Part shown: positions 47,908 through 60,726 of the stretch, in pieces
Layout: every line of letters begins with the position of its first letter
How positions within the stretch are numbered: position 1 is the stretch's first letter
Assembly: GCA_027625915.1 (NCBI GenBank)
Contig: JANTQA010000015.1
Coordinates: 1,860,001 to 1,924,000 of the forward strand
Origin: Anaeramoeba flamelloides
Taxonomy: Eukaryota > Metamonada > Anaeramoebidae
Length of the DNA stretch: 64,000 bases
Direction: 5' to 3'
The notes under the pieces: model-generated
The model's input: only the letters and a program-made list of their open reading frames with translations
Databases searched by the model: none
What the model was told of the DNA's origin: nothing
Program-made: the position numbers and the translations under genes

Positions 47908-50900
47908 TCTATGCTTAATTTTTGGCATTTTAAAATCAAAAGATTATGCATTGGTGAAAAAATCCATAATGGCAGATAAGTAGTTTATTTTTCTCTCTAT
48001 TTTTTTTTGATATTTCTTATATTGTTGCTTTTCAATTCTAGATAACGTTGGGTAATATGAACATGTACAGACTATTTAAGGGTGTGTACCATAATTAAAA
48101 CTTTTTTTTTCTGTTTTCTAGGTAATTTAATCTTTAAGGGGTAAAAAACAGTTAATTTATTTAATTTTATGTTTATTTTTCAAATTAAAAAAAAACATAA
48201 AGAGAAACTGGAGATAATTTTATTGATTCGCCTTTTTCCAAACATAAAAAAAAATCAAATTTTATGTTAATTTGCTGGGGAATCAGAAAAGGATATTGTT
48301 TATTTTAACATGTTTTGTCTTATTTTTTGGGTTATTTTCAATTAGATACGTTTAGTTCTGTAGTATTTTTTAAAAAATAAAATGAACTCTTGCAAAAATC
48401 ACAAAAAAAAAAAAAATTAAGTAGAGTTTCAGTAAATGGAATTTATTAGTTATCTTAAGTAAAACGATTGGTTAATTTGAGTCTAATTATTGAAATTCAA
48501 AATTAAATATTTTCAATATAAAACGAAAAAAAGGGTTACTTATTATTTTTATCAACAATTAAGTTAATTCTTGAAAATAGGGAAAACATATTTTTCGATT
48601 TAAGTTAGAAAGTATTGATTTAGAAAAAAAATATATATATTGTTTGTATTTTTAATAATTAATAATTCAATTTAAATCTTAGTTGGTAAAACTGATCAAG
48701 GTATAGGTAATTAATTAAATGTATATTTGATAGAAGTTTAACAGAAATTTATCAATGAAATTGAGATCTATTAGAAAAAAATTTGTTTCATAAAGTTTTG
48801 AAAAAGTTGTTTTCTATAAATCAAAAAATGAAAAAAAAATGCCAAAAAAATTTTAATTTTGAAAATATGTTTTTACAAATTGTTTGGTTTTATTTACAAG
48901 AGCCAATAGAACAATTGAAATCGAATTATGATTAAAAAAATTGATTTTGAATATTTGGGTCTAATTACTTAATTACCAAATATCTTCAAGAAATTATTAT
49001 TTTTTAAAAAAATTAAATTTCATCTTTTAAGATAAAACACAATTTCTTATTAAAATATTTAAAATTTTTAAAAAAATGAATAGTTTGTACGATGTTTATT
49101 AAAAACAGTAAATAATTCCCAATGGGTTGAATAAATCAATTTTCTTTGATTAACCAAAAGAATCATCTTGAAGAACAATAAAAAAACCTTTATATTAATA
49201 TTACTGGTAACAAAGAAATTTTATTGTATAATAAGGATCAAAATAATAATAAAAGGGGTAAAAAATTATTATAATGTGAGTGACCAAAGGAATTTATTAG
49301 TTTTATTTTTCATGAAAAATGTAAAAAAATAATTGATATCGTTGAAAAAAAAATCTTTTCCAAGTTAGATCTGAATGTTTTGACACTCGGGGTTAACTTA
49401 AATCGGTAAGTAAAGAATATTATCAGTAAAATATTTAAAAATGACGAGGGTTTGTTTTAGATAATTAATCCCTTAAAAATAATTTTGGAAATTCGTTCAA
49501 ATATATTTAAAATAATAAAGAGAATAAAAAAACAAAAAAGAAGAGAAAAAATAAAAATAAAAAACAAGAAAACAGAAATTGAAAATATAATATCAAAAAT
49601 AAATGTTTAATAGGTTCAGAAGGTCTCTCTTTATTATTTCATTGAATTAATAAGACAATTCAACTTAGCATTGTTTTCGGACATTTTATTATATTCATTG
49701 AAAAATGTTTCAAAATTATTTTTGAGATAGTGCTGTTAATTGCAAAATAAAAGAGCAAAATTTTCATTCAGTTTTCCAAGAAAAGTACATGTCAAAGAAT
49801 TAATATAAAAATCAAAGTTCACAGTTTGAAAAAGGACAATTAATAATTTAAGATACTTTTTAGAATTAAAAATTTGAATAGGTTCAGACTTTTTAAAAAT
49901 CTTTTTTTGGAAAGACGAATGAAAAATTTTGTTCCATTTATTTTGAAACAAATAGTACTTTCAAGAGTAAAAGCTTATGGGGCAAGGAATGTTCAAAAGT
50001 TCTTTTTACGATCCCCTTTCAAAATATTAAAAACGTGAAAAATTTTTATTTCTGACTATTGCCCCTTAAAGTTATTAAAGATTAATAAAATTTTTTACCC
50101 TTTTTTAAAAACTAAAAAAAATTTAATACAGTTTTTTTTCAACAAATCTTTTCTTTTACAGATGTGACTTTATGTGTAAGTGTGATGGATCATCAAATTT
50201 TTCTCACATATTTATTCATGAAATTTACCTCTATTCTTCAAATTTGGGTTAATTATTTCTAAAACACTTTTCTGTAAAAAGTTCTCATTTTGCTTATTTT
50301 CAAACAAAAATTAAAGCAAAAACAAATCCAAAAGTTTTCTCTTTCTAACCTTCCAAAAATTCAATGACTTTTACATTGGATTCCCCTGTGTCCCAGTTCT
50401 TCAAGAAAGAACTGATATATCTAACAAAAAGAGAAAAACAATCATCTTTTCTCAATTAAACCAAAAAGATCAATTCTTATCAGAAACCATTTTCAATTTT
50501 ATCCAAACTACACTTGACACTGCAGATTAAATTTTGTTTACATTGTTAAAATATCTTCTTTTTATGAAAAAAACTTCACTTTTTTTCATTCTTGTTGAAA
50601 AAAACTTCAAAGTGTTTAACTCTGATTTGTAAGATACCAAAGAAACTCAAAATGATTAAAAACAAAAAAAACGACTTGTGAAGAAAAAATCATCTTTTTT
50701 TCTGCATATAAATATTTAAGAGTATTTCCATAAACAACCACTTTAGCACTAGTTTCATTTACTCGAAGAATTATTTGTCTCAAATTTCGTTATTAATTTT
50801 TTTGCAAAATTAAAGGTTTCCATTTTTTTCTTTTTCAAAAAAGTTTATTTCTTATTTTCTTTGTAAATCTTAATTTTAATTTCCACCATTACTTTCTAAA

Positions 50901-50935
50901 AAAAAAAATCAATTTCTACAAGTAAATTACAACAA
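47908..50935. other. Intergenic DNA upstream of the Galpha gene
   Basis: It contains copy 2 of dispersed repeat I at 49700-49970 and short exon-like islands near 48042-48090 and 49368-49412. The ~600 bases before the Galpha ATG are C- and A-richer than average and hold no recognised motif. Confidence 0.45.
49700..49970. repeat. Dispersed repeat I, copy 2
   Basis: It is the partner of 38620-38890 in the same orientation. The - strand 71-codon frame at 49736-49951 runs through it and is not supported as a gene. Confidence 0.65.
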
Positions 50936-53900
50936 ATGGGTAAGTTACTATTTTGTATTATAAAATTTTTATCTTTTTTGTTTCTTATTTGCAGCAAGCT
51001 CTTACAACCTTTCTTTTTAATTATTTTATTTCTCTCGTAAAAAATAAACCTTCAATCTATCCAACAGGAAACTGTTGTTCAGGCGACGAAAAAGAGTCAC
51101 TAAATTCATCAAGTATTGACAAAAAACTCAAAAGATTAAAAGCACAAATTGAAAACGAGATTAAAATTCTTTTGCTTGGTTTGTTTTTTCTTTTTTTTTA
51201 ATTTACATTTTGTTTTCTTTGGCCCACCTTTTGAAATTTTTTTGCACACCTTTCTGTTACCCCCAATAAAATTGAAACACAATTTGGTTTTTAATAAAAA
51301 AAAAAAAAAATTATTTTCCTTTTTACCTCCAACACCTTTTTTTTTTACCATAACAAATTATGGAAAATCGATCTTTTTAATTTTTTTTTTTTTTTTTTAT
51401 TTATCTCAAAAATCAGAAAATTCGATTTCTGATAGAATTTTAATTTTAAAAAAACCAACTTTCTTTTTTATTTATTAACGATTCAGAACCATGAAACAAA
51501 ACCTAAAAAATACTCAAATTTTTTTTTATTTTCGATTAATTTATTTTTTAAAAGGAACTGGAGACTCTGGAAAATCAACAATTGTAAAACAAATGAGACT
51601 GATTAACGACATGGACTTTGATCAGGAAGAACGTGAAGAATTTGTTGATCGAGTTCGATTGAATATTATACAAAATACTAAATCGCTTGTTTATGCAATG
51701 GAAAGGTTAAGTGTCGAGTATTCGACTGAAGAAATCAAGGTAATTAATTTTTTTTTTGACAAACAAACTGTTCTTATTCTTCAAAATGAGTTCACTCATT
51801 CAACCAAATAAAACAAAATTTTTTAATAAATGAACCTTTTTTGAATTCCTTTTTTTTTCATAAAAATATCTTTTCATAAAAATCTCTGAAACAACCCTTT
51901 CATTTTCCATAAAAGGAAATGGGCGAAGTTATTAAAAAATTACCACCAATGGAGTCAACTTTAGATGAAGAAATTGTCAACAAAATCAAAACTCTCTGGT
52001 CTGATAAAGGCATCCAAGAAATTTGGGAACGAAAATCTGAATATCAAATAAATGACACAGCACCTTACTATTTTGAGAGGATTGACGAAATTGCAAAAAC
52101 AGATTATCTTCCAAACAATCAAGACATTTTACACTTACGTGTGAAAACCACTGGTATTGTCGAAACACAATTCGAATCTTCCGATCTTGGCTTTCGAATG
52201 TTTGATGTTGGTGGCCAAAGAAATGAAAGAAAAAAATGGATTCACTGTTTCCAAGTAAGTCAATTAATTCCAGATTTATTCTTGAAGATTTTTAAATTCT
52301 TTCTTTTCTTTTATTTTTTACTAGGTGATGACTTTTTTTTTTTTTTTTTTTTATTAATTCACAGAAATGTAATTGCAAACTTTAATATTTGATGACTCAA
52401 AATTGAAAATAGATTTCATTTTTCTTCTTAAAGACAAAACCAAGATCTTTGCAAAAAACCTTATTTTATTTTTTTTTTATTTTTCTCGATTTACAAATTT
52501 TTTTTTTTTATGAATTATTTACTTTCCAAAAGTGTTTTTTAAATTAATTGACTTTAAAGTGATATCAAATTACTCCACTTTAATCAAATTATATTGACCT
52601 TTGGATTGAAAAACAAAGTTAATCCAAAAATAATTTCTTTGTAAAACCGAATATCTTTCAGAGTTTTCAAAGGAATTATTTGATTCTTAAAATTTTGAAA
52701 AAATTCATTTCTCATTTACCAACATATCATCAAACAACACTTTTTTCTTTGAATTAGTAATTTAGATTTAAAATCTTATTTCTTTCAGAATTGATGTAAT
52801 TTAATTTTAATACAACAATTCCATTATTTTTTCTTTTAAGGATTTTTTTTTTTTTACATTTATTTTTTCAAAAACTAAAAGTTAAGAAACAAATATTTGT
52901 TATTTAAACAAGCTCTGGAATTAAATAAGTGCGTAATTTTGATAAAAACACTTTTAATTAATCAGATTAATAAAAACCACCCAAACCGTACTGAATTGAA
53001 TTTTAAGAATCACAATACTTTAAAATTATTTTAAATTTAATAAATCTGAACCTTTAAAAAATTAAAAAGAAAATCAATTTGAAATTTTTCTTTCATAACT
53101 ATTCGATAAATTGATAATTTATAAATATCTAATTCTAATTAAAATGAATTAACAAGATCATTATTAGAGAAAAAAAAAATCATTAAATATTAAAGTTTTA
53201 AAACATGAATTTTTCAACTTTATGGATTTGCCCTATTTCTAAGGTATCTAATTTAAAATTTAATAAAGTAAGATATTTCATTTGCATTTATGTTGGCCAA
53301 ATATTTAATTATTTTTATTAAAAACTCAAAACAACAATTTAGATATTGTGAAAGAGCTGTAAGAGTAACTAGATTTTTAATTTTTTGCTTTACAAAATCA
53401 ATAAACCTTTCAAACAAAAACTGAATTAAAAAATTGTTGTGATGCCTTCTAGATTCTAAGTTTATTAGGAAAATAGATTGATTTTGTATAACAAAAACTT
53501 AATGCATAGAAAACCTAGGTACTTTGCAGAACTAAACGACACTCTTTGACTCTTACAAAAATCTAACACCAGAAAGAGGATCTTTGATACCCCCCTCCTT
53601 CTCTTCAATAAAAATAAAAAATAAATCACTTATTAATAAAACCTTGTTTTTGAATTGATCTTGAAATATAATTCAAAGGAATGGAATAAATAATTCAATT
53701 TAGATTTATTCTTATATAACTTACTTAAGACGATATTTAATTTAAATAATTCAAAATTGTCAAAAGATAAAAAAAAAGAAAATCAATCTCTTAATTTAAA
53801 ACAATTTTCCTTTAAAAGTTTTTTTAAATAGTGATTACTTACTTTTTTTTTTGGGTATTGATAGAATTAAAACTTTTTTAAAGTTTTCTATTTTAATAAA

Positions 53901-55600
53901 GTGAGTAATTTTTTTTTAAAAAGTGCTATTCCTTCAGACTTCAATCTCTACCACTCATTCAAATGCTGAGCCCTCACTTTTTTAAAACTGAAAACTTGAC
54001 AAAAAAGTTTTAATTCGAAAAAATTCATCACTTTTTGAAAATAGAAAACTTGAGAAAAGTTACAAAATAGACCTCGCTTTTTTAAAAATAGTTGTATTCT
54101 TAATTTTTTTTTTTTATACTAATTTTCAATTTATTTTTATTTACAAACTAAATCCCATAAAATCCCAGAACTTTTATTTGCATAATCCTACCATTTTATA
54201 TTACTTTCATATAAATCGAGAAAACTAATTTTTTTTAAAACAGTTCTCTTTTTTAATTTTTTTATTAACTTAAATTACTTTGATTCAAACAAAATATTTG
54301 TTTTTAATGATTAAATGAATTATTTTAAATGGAGTTGGCCAATGAAAGGAAAGTATTTAACTTCGCAGAAGGCACAAAAGAATAATTTTTAATATATATA
54401 AACTATTTTTCATAAATTTTGACTCACTTTATAATGTTAATGGGAGTTGTTTTGAGGGTTTATTCCAGTATTCTTAACAAAAAATATTTTCAAATTTTTG
54501 GATCAGAATCATTTTTTCTAATTTTTCAAATTTTAGTTTTACTTTTTCAAATTTTTTTTTTCTTTTGTTTTTTTTTTGTTTTTTCTTTTTCTTTTTTTTT
54601 GAAAAATTTTTTTTTTTTTTTCTTTTTTTTTCTTGATACTTTTTTTTTTTTTTTTCAAAAGATCAGGTGGAAAAAAAAAAGAGATCTTCGAAAAGACAAA
54701 TAATCACTAAGAAAATTGAGAATGTAATGTCTTTGAAAATGGATTAAATTATTCCTAAAACATATTGTTGTTCAACTTTTTTTCAGTGAAAGTTCAGTAA
54801 TAAAAAATGGGTAATGCTCATTTCAAAAATTGTGACTCACTTTTTTTTAGTTTTTGGTTTTATTTTTTTTAATTTTTAATATATCAGGCTTTTATAGATT
54901 TAGAATGACTTAAAAGTGAATTACAAATCATATTTAGTTATTAATTGTTCTTGAATACTAAAGGATAAATTTTTTTTTTCAATTTATTATTTCAGGTGAG
55001 TCACAATTTTTGAAAAAGAGTTTATATTATCATTTTTCCAAAAAGAAAATTCAGATAATTGTTATAACAACAATTCGAAACCAATTTATATTTTGATAAT
55101 TAATATTTTTTTTTAATTGTTTTAAAAGTTTACAAAAACACAAACATTATGAATTTTTACAAAAATTTTAAAGTTTCCACTTTATTGAAACAATTGAAAA
55201 ATTATTTCATTATTATTAATGTGATTTTTCACGATAAAAAAAGCCAAAATTTCTTTTCAAATTCAAAAAAATTACTTAATGAAATAATTAGAAAAAACAT
55301 TTGTTACTTATATAATAAAAAATGAAATTTTTTTTTTAGTTTAAAAAGATTATTTAATGATTGCTTTGTGGAAAAACAACAGAACGAAAAAAATATTTTA
55401 AAATGCAAATTTTCTTGTTACAGAAAAACTCTTCATTTTTGAAACTATTTATGAAATTCAAAAAATTATAATTTGAAAAAAAAAATAACATTTTTTATTC
55501 TAATGTTAATTAGTTGATTTTTGATAAAAAAAATATTTTTAATGATCTTTTAAACATAATTATTTTTCAAACATCACCAATGTAGTTTTGTAATAGATAA

Positions 55601-55639
<39 letters not shown>

Positions 55640-56363
55640 CATATATTTATTTTTAGAACCATTATTTTTATCCCCTCTAGATGTAATTTTTTATTACTTT
55701 CATCAGTAAATTATCGAAATAAAACTTGTTTTCTTTTATCAAAAATTATCATAAATTCCATAATTAACCATTTTCATTGACATTTATAATTAATAATAAT
55801 TTCTCTTTTATTTATATTTATTTTCTTTTGATTTAGGATGTTACTGCATTAATATTTTGTGTTTCAATGAGTGAATACGATCAAAAATTATATGAAGACG
55901 AAACCCAAAAAAGAATGACAGAATCACTTCAATTATTTGAAGAAATTTGTAATGCACATTGGTTTGAAAATTCTTCTCTTATCCTCTTTTTAAATAAAAA
56001 AGATCTTTTTGAAAAGAAAATTCAAAAGATCGATTTAAATGTTTGCTTTCCTGAATATTCTGGCGGATTAAATTATAAACTCGCATCAGAATATATTAAA
56101 AAACAATTTTTAGATTTAAAAAAGAATGAACAGAAAAAAAAAATTTATCCACATTTTACTTGTGCAACAGATACTTCAAATAGTAATTATTTATCCTTTA
56201 TTTTTTTTTATCTTTTTTTTTTATCTTTTTGGAAAAACATTTTTTAATTTGAATTTTTCTTTTAATTTCTAATTGTTTTTTTATTTAATTTCAAATAGTT
56301 AAAAAAGTTTTTGAAGATGTAAAAGATACTGTTTTATCAGATTTATTGCTAGATGTAGATTAA
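50936..56363 (+). CDS. Heterotrimeric G protein alpha subunit, six exons
   Basis: Exons 50936-50939, 51068-51178, 51555-51739, 51916-52254, 55837-56182 and 56299-56363 join in phase to exactly 350 codons (349 aa), the normal Galpha length. The first exon is only ATGG, and the second completes MGNCCSGDE, a myristoylation (Gly2) and palmitoylation (Cys4/5) signal for membrane anchoring. GTP-binding motifs are complete: GTGDSGKST (39-47), RVKTTGI with the catalytic Arg at 175, [12 protein letters not shown] with Gln at 201, NKKD (266-269) and TCATDT (321-326). The C-terminus '[10 protein letters not shown]' has no Cys at -4, so it lacks the pertussis-toxin site, and it would set receptor choice. 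It is a natural client for an RGS domain such as the one encoded at 35.9-42.6 kb. Introns are 128, 376, 176, 3,582 and 116 nt. AATAAA lies at 56393. Confidence 0.96.
52255..55836 (+). other. 3.6-kb fourth intron of the Galpha gene
   Basis: Donor CAA|GTAAGT and acceptor GATTTAG|GAT bound it. It splits the protein right after switch II ('WIHCFQ|DVTAL'). It carries a family F element at 54817-55026 and (AT)n at 55602-55634. No coding frame of note was seen. Confidence 0.88.
54817..55026. mobile_element. Family F ~210-bp element in the Galpha intron
   Basis: 'ctcatttcaaaaattgtgac' at the left and 'gtcacaatttttgaaaaagag' at the right are inverse ends, with 'tgactcac'/'gtgagtca' inside them. A related partial copy is at 12.37 kb. 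Confidence 0.8.
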
Positions 56364-56655
56364 TTATAGATATTTTCAATATTTAAGGAATTAATAAAAC
56401 TAATTTTATATTGGTATAATTTTTTCTTTTTTCTTACGGGAAAAAAAAAATTAGGTTTCATAAAAACAATTATTTTTACATTTAATGAAAGAAATCCAAA
56501 TAAACTTTATTTATTTTATTTTTTTATTTTTTTATTTTTTTTAATTTTATCCTTATTTTTCTTTTTGAATTTTTTTCCGAATAAAACCATTGTTCTTAAT
56601 CTAAAAATAATAAAAAAAATTTTCTCAAATTGATTTTGTGCAATAAGATATATTA

Positions 56656-57194
56656 TAAACTAAAATTCAAAATTTTCCACAAAGTTCAAAAACAGTTCCA
56701 AACAATTACACTAATACAATTTCATTCAAATTGGAAATAAATTTTGATTTTTGTAAAATATGAAAATCATTTTTTCATCTTTTTAGTTTTTGTTTTCATT
56801 TCATTTCTTGAATTACGTAACTTGTTTCGTTTGATCAATTTTTTTTGGACAATTGATATTAGTTAAAGTTGGGTTGTTCCAAATAGAAGAACTCAAATAA
56901 AATTATGTGAACGCATCTAACCATTTGATAGATCAATATTCCTAATAGAATTTCAACAAATTTACCAATATATTTTTTTGTTTTGCTCGCTCCAAAATTT
57001 TTAACAAACCGATAATTTATTGGTGTTGATAATAATTTATTTTTTGTTTTGAGAGTATTGTCATTCATAAAAAAGTATTAACATTTCAATTTGTTAATGG
57101 TTTTAATTTGGTATTTCTCTTGAATTGATTAAATAAGTTTTTTTTTTATCAAAAATTGAATTTTGCTGTGTTAAAAATTTTAAATTGGTGTTTA
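56656..57194 (+). mobile_element. Family B ~539-bp element
   Basis: TAAACTAAAATTCAAAATTTT and AAAATTTTAAATTGGTGTTTA are inverse ends. It closely follows the 23.05-kb copy. The 69-codon - strand frame at 56859 lies within it and is not a gene. Confidence 0.85.
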
Positions 57195-58765
57195 TTTGAA
57201 AAATTAAGATTATTTTAAAAGTTGTTTAATCAAAATTAAAAAAATATTTTTTTTTTCAGCCTGAAATTTCCAAAATTAATAAGTTAAGAAAAATTTTAAC
57301 TTTGTTCATACCATAATATTTTATTTTATAAAATAAGTTCAATTTCACTCAAAGGTGTAATACCAAAAAGGAAAAATTCTTTTTTTTTTTTAGAATTAAT
57401 CAAAATAAAATTATTTAGAAATAAGAAAAATAATAAACTTGAGAGGAATGTTGATAATTCAAAAAAGAAATAATATAATAAACTAAAAATTTCAAAAAAA
57501 AATAACAGTTAAAAATATTATTCAAAAAAAAAAAGTAAAAATAATTAATAAAAAAATACTTGATTGTAATTATAAAATCGACTTTAAAAAGATATTGGAC
57601 ACGTTTAGGAACACATTTAATATATTTTTAGAATTTGAGTTTATTTTACAACTTGAAAAAACTTTTTTTTTGAGATAACACCAAAAAATTTTTTTACAAT
57701 TTAGCTCCTATCCAAAAAAATGATTTGGTTTTTTCAATTTCATCAATTTAAAGTTGAAATTATTTCCTCTTGATCAAAAAAAATTGATTAAGTTGAAGTA
57801 AAAGGTTTATGTATAGCTTTAAAAAGGAAAATTTCTTAAAAAAAAAAAAGTAAAACAAGTTATTAGGCGAAAAGTCCGTTGGTATATTTCTGGTTCCCTT
57901 TCAAATGTAATTTTAAGTTTATTTTTGGTGAATAATTTCTGGATGGATTTCCATCATTTTCTTTTCGGTTAAATAAAAGAATAAAAAAATAAAAAATAAT
58001 TGAAATTATGTATAAATAACATAAATTTGAGTTTAATTAGTTGGAAATAAGACAACTGGTTTAGGATTCATATAATGTCCTATTCAATCTTGATATATTA
58101 ACCTGTGCTTTAAGTAAAAAGTAAAAAAAAAAATAAATGGAAAAAAAATTTTTGTATAAATATTTTAATAAATATTAGAGTTTTATATAAAAAAAAAACA
58201 AACAATTTTTTTGCTTCGAAAAATCCATTTTTCATGATTTAGATTTTATCTTTCAATAAATTTATAAATATTTTATTTTGTAATGAATTGTATAAAAATT
58301 GATTAAGTTGGCATAGAAAGGAAATATTATCTAAAATGAACATATTACTAATTCTCAAATTAAACATGTGAAAACTCCCGTTTAGATTTTTTAAAAAAAT
58401 TCAGGAAGAATGATTGACAAATAACTCTACAATTAAAAGTTTTATGAATTATAATAAATTAATTTTTTTTTTTTTACACTTATTTCTTATTCTTTAAATC
58501 TTTTTAACAATCATAATGAATTCAATTTAAATTTAAATATAATATATATATGAAAGAATATCTAAACAATTGATTTTATAAATATAAATGCCCCATAAAC
58601 TAATTTTTTTAAAAATAACATAAATCTCAAAAAAAAAAATTAAAAAAAAAAAAACGATATTTTTAGGAAAAAATGTTTTTTACCAAAAATATCGTAATGT
58701 ATATGTCTGTATATATTAATCAGGAAATATTTAAATATTTTCTCGTTATTAATTTATTATTATAT
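57195..58765. other. Intergenic DNA between convergent Galpha and BTB genes
   Basis: No repeat family or coding frame was recognised. The reverse complement near 58753-58758 gives AATAAA for the BTB gene. Confidence 0.5.
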
Positions 58766-60301
58766 TTATTTATTTTCATTTTCCTGCCCCACTTCTTTCT
58801 CATTTACATACCTTTTTTTTAAATATTTCAAGGCAACATACGTAACCGAATTAGCGATGATCTTGGCCCCGTCCGTATTTTTTTTCCAAGCCTTCCCGCA
58901 ATCGTTTGTAATTTTTGTTGAGCAGGGATGGAAATTCAAGCATACCACTGTACCAAAATACAATTTTTTCCGTTTTTCTGTAATTAAAGGAAAGCCATTG
59001 TCCCATTTTGCGATTAGCTTCCCGCCATTAATGTCATTAGTTTCGATGAAGTGAGAATAATTTTTTGTTTCAAAGGATTTGACACCATCCATTATTGGAT
59101 GGTTTGGGCAATCAACTTGACCTAACTTTCGAAGTTGGCTTTCCCCCCTTTCTGCGCAACGGAGTGGTATAAATCTTTCCTGTACAATTCTTCCCTGGAT
59201 TTTGTAGGGCTCGTTATTTATTAAGGTATTTACTGCAATTACCACCAGCCCCCTTCCATTTTCGACATACTTTGCTAGATTGTTTCCAAGGTTCGCCGAG
59301 TTGTGTATGTCTTCATAATTTCTATTTCTTAACACAATCGCATGATACTTTAACATTGTTTCATAATCTGGCGTATTGGTATGGCAATTGATTACGTCGA
59401 CAAAGGAAATACCTGTAGACATGATGGACTCTTTAATATGATGGACCCTATTCTGGCCGCCCCTGCAATTTGCAATTAATAAGACCTTCAGTTGCTTGGT
59501 TGAATTTTGCGATCTTGTGAGCAGAGGCAAGGGCTTGTTAATTGTGTGGAAAAGATCCATCATTAGTTCATATAAGTGTTTAGGATTATAATAATTTAAT
59601 TTTGAAACTTCTTCGAGCCCAACAAAATCGAGAAGCTCAACCCTTATGAATGGCAAAAGATTCTTTAAAATTGCCGAAAGCTTTTTTTTCTTTCTCGATT
59701 TGGATTGTTTGAACCTTCCCCATTTTAATAAGCTATGGAAGATTTCGATTTCTGCTGCTTCAAGGTTTTCCATCTTTAAGACGCTTTTAACAATATTTTC
59801 TTTTAATCCCTCAAAGCAATTATTGTTCTGAAAAATTTCAAAAGAATGGTCTTGGATGTACATTATTAAAAGATCCACCCACGATTGATTTTTGGATTGT
59901 AAGGAAAATTCATACAACAAGAAGCAGTTTTTGCTATTAATTATAGACTCGAACACTGAACAACAATATTTCTCGAGTGTTGGTGTTTTGAATCTTTTCG
60001 AAAAGGAAATTAATTTGAAAATTATTTCATCTTGAACACTTGCATGCCTTGTATATGCAAATTCAAGGAACAGTTCAAAGACTCTTGGATCTTCTTGTGG
60101 TAGATAAATCTCATGCACCTTTGGCTGCTGGTATTGCCGAATTATTTGCGGGTACATCTGCTTTTTCCAATAGTTCGACAGCAACGCAACGACAAACTTG
60201 TGGCCATAGAAAATCTCTTTTGGGCTTCCGATAAGAAATTTGACATCAGAGAGTTTTCTATTGTTTTGATAAAAAGCTAAAGAGTTTATTAACGAATTCA
60301 T
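58766..60301 (-). CDS. BTB-BACK protein with C-terminal amidotransferase-like domain
   Basis: The frame is open up to 60442 but its first ATG is at 60301, so a 511-aa protein starting MNSLINSLAFYQNN is preferred. 'LSDVKFLIG', 'FYGHKFVVALLSNYW', 'HEIYLPQEDPRVFELFLEF' and 'YTRHASV' mark a BTB/POZ domain (~15-120), a dimerisation and often Cullin-3 adaptor module. Residues ~120-235 fit BACK ('LEKYCCSVFESIINSKNCFLLYEF' region). From ~280 a Rossmann-like domain follows ('KVLLIANCRGG', 'YHAIVLRN', 'KYVENGRGLVVIAV', 'HPIMDGV', 'YFGTVVCLNFHP'), patterned like ThuA/class I glutamine amidotransferases. No nucleophile-elbow Cys is evident, so it is probably a non-catalytic binding domain. Substrate and partners are unknown. 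It is the only gene on this strand. Confidence 0.87.
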   Translation of the reverse strand: MNSLINSLAFYQNNRKLSDVKFLIGSPKEIFYGHKFVVALLSNYWKKQMYPQIIRQYQQPKVHEIYLPQEDPRVFELFLEFAYTRHASVQDEIIFKLISFSKRFKTPTLEKYCCSVFESIINSKNCFLLYEFSLQSKNQSWVDLLIMYIQDHSFEIFQNNNCFEGLKENIVKSVLKMENLEAAEIEIFHSLLKWGRFKQSKSRKKKKLSAILKNLLPFIRVELLDFVGLEEVSKLNYYNPKHLYELMMDLFHTINKPLPLLTRSQNSTKQLKVLLIANCRGGQNRVHHIKESIMSTGISFVDVINCHTNTPDYETMLKYHAIVLRNRNYEDIHNSANLGNNLAKYVENGRGLVVIAVNTLINNEPYKIQGRIVQERFIPLRCAERGESQLRKLGQVDCPNHPIMDGVKSFETKNYSHFIETNDINGGKLIAKWDNGFPLITEKRKKLYFGTVVCLNFHPCSTKITNDCGKAWKKNTDGAKIIANSVTYVALKYLKKRYVNEKEVGQENENK

Positions 60302-60695
60302 TCTCGTTCTCGCCTTTTGTTCTTTTTTTGAAACAAAATCGTTTGTTGTATTTTGAATTTGGTTGGAAAAAAAATTAAAGAAGAGAATATAAAAGTGGTA
60401 TTTTGAAAAAAATGGTATTTGAAAACGGGATTTAAAATTCAAAATCTCATGACTTTTACAAACCTTATCACATTTAAAAGTCGTCTACACTTTAAAAGTG
60501 TTCAAAATTCTTGCAAAGCTCTGTAAATGGTCTGAAAGTGTTTGAAAGTTTGAAAAGGCCCAAAACTTGGTAAAAAAAATTGGAGATTTTTTGGGTGATT
60601 TTTGAATTTCAAAAATGTTTTTTTTTGGTTTTCAAATAAACTCTTCATTTGTTGGGATAAATGGTATTCCAAATAATTTTGAAGTATTTCAAGTA

Positions 60696-60726
<31 letters not shown>

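Noticed and set aside
51149-51478. 109-codon frame overlapping the Galpha gene
   Set aside because: It is T-rich intron sequence in another frame. The Galpha exons on either side explain the locus.
54419-54703. 94-codon Phe-rich frame in the Galpha intron
   Set aside because: It is made of long T runs, with no conserved residues and intronic position.
60302-60442. N-terminal extension of the BTB protein from a TTG
   Set aside because: The first ATG at 60301 starts just before the BTB fold. The extra 47 residues are Phe-rich and unlike a domain.
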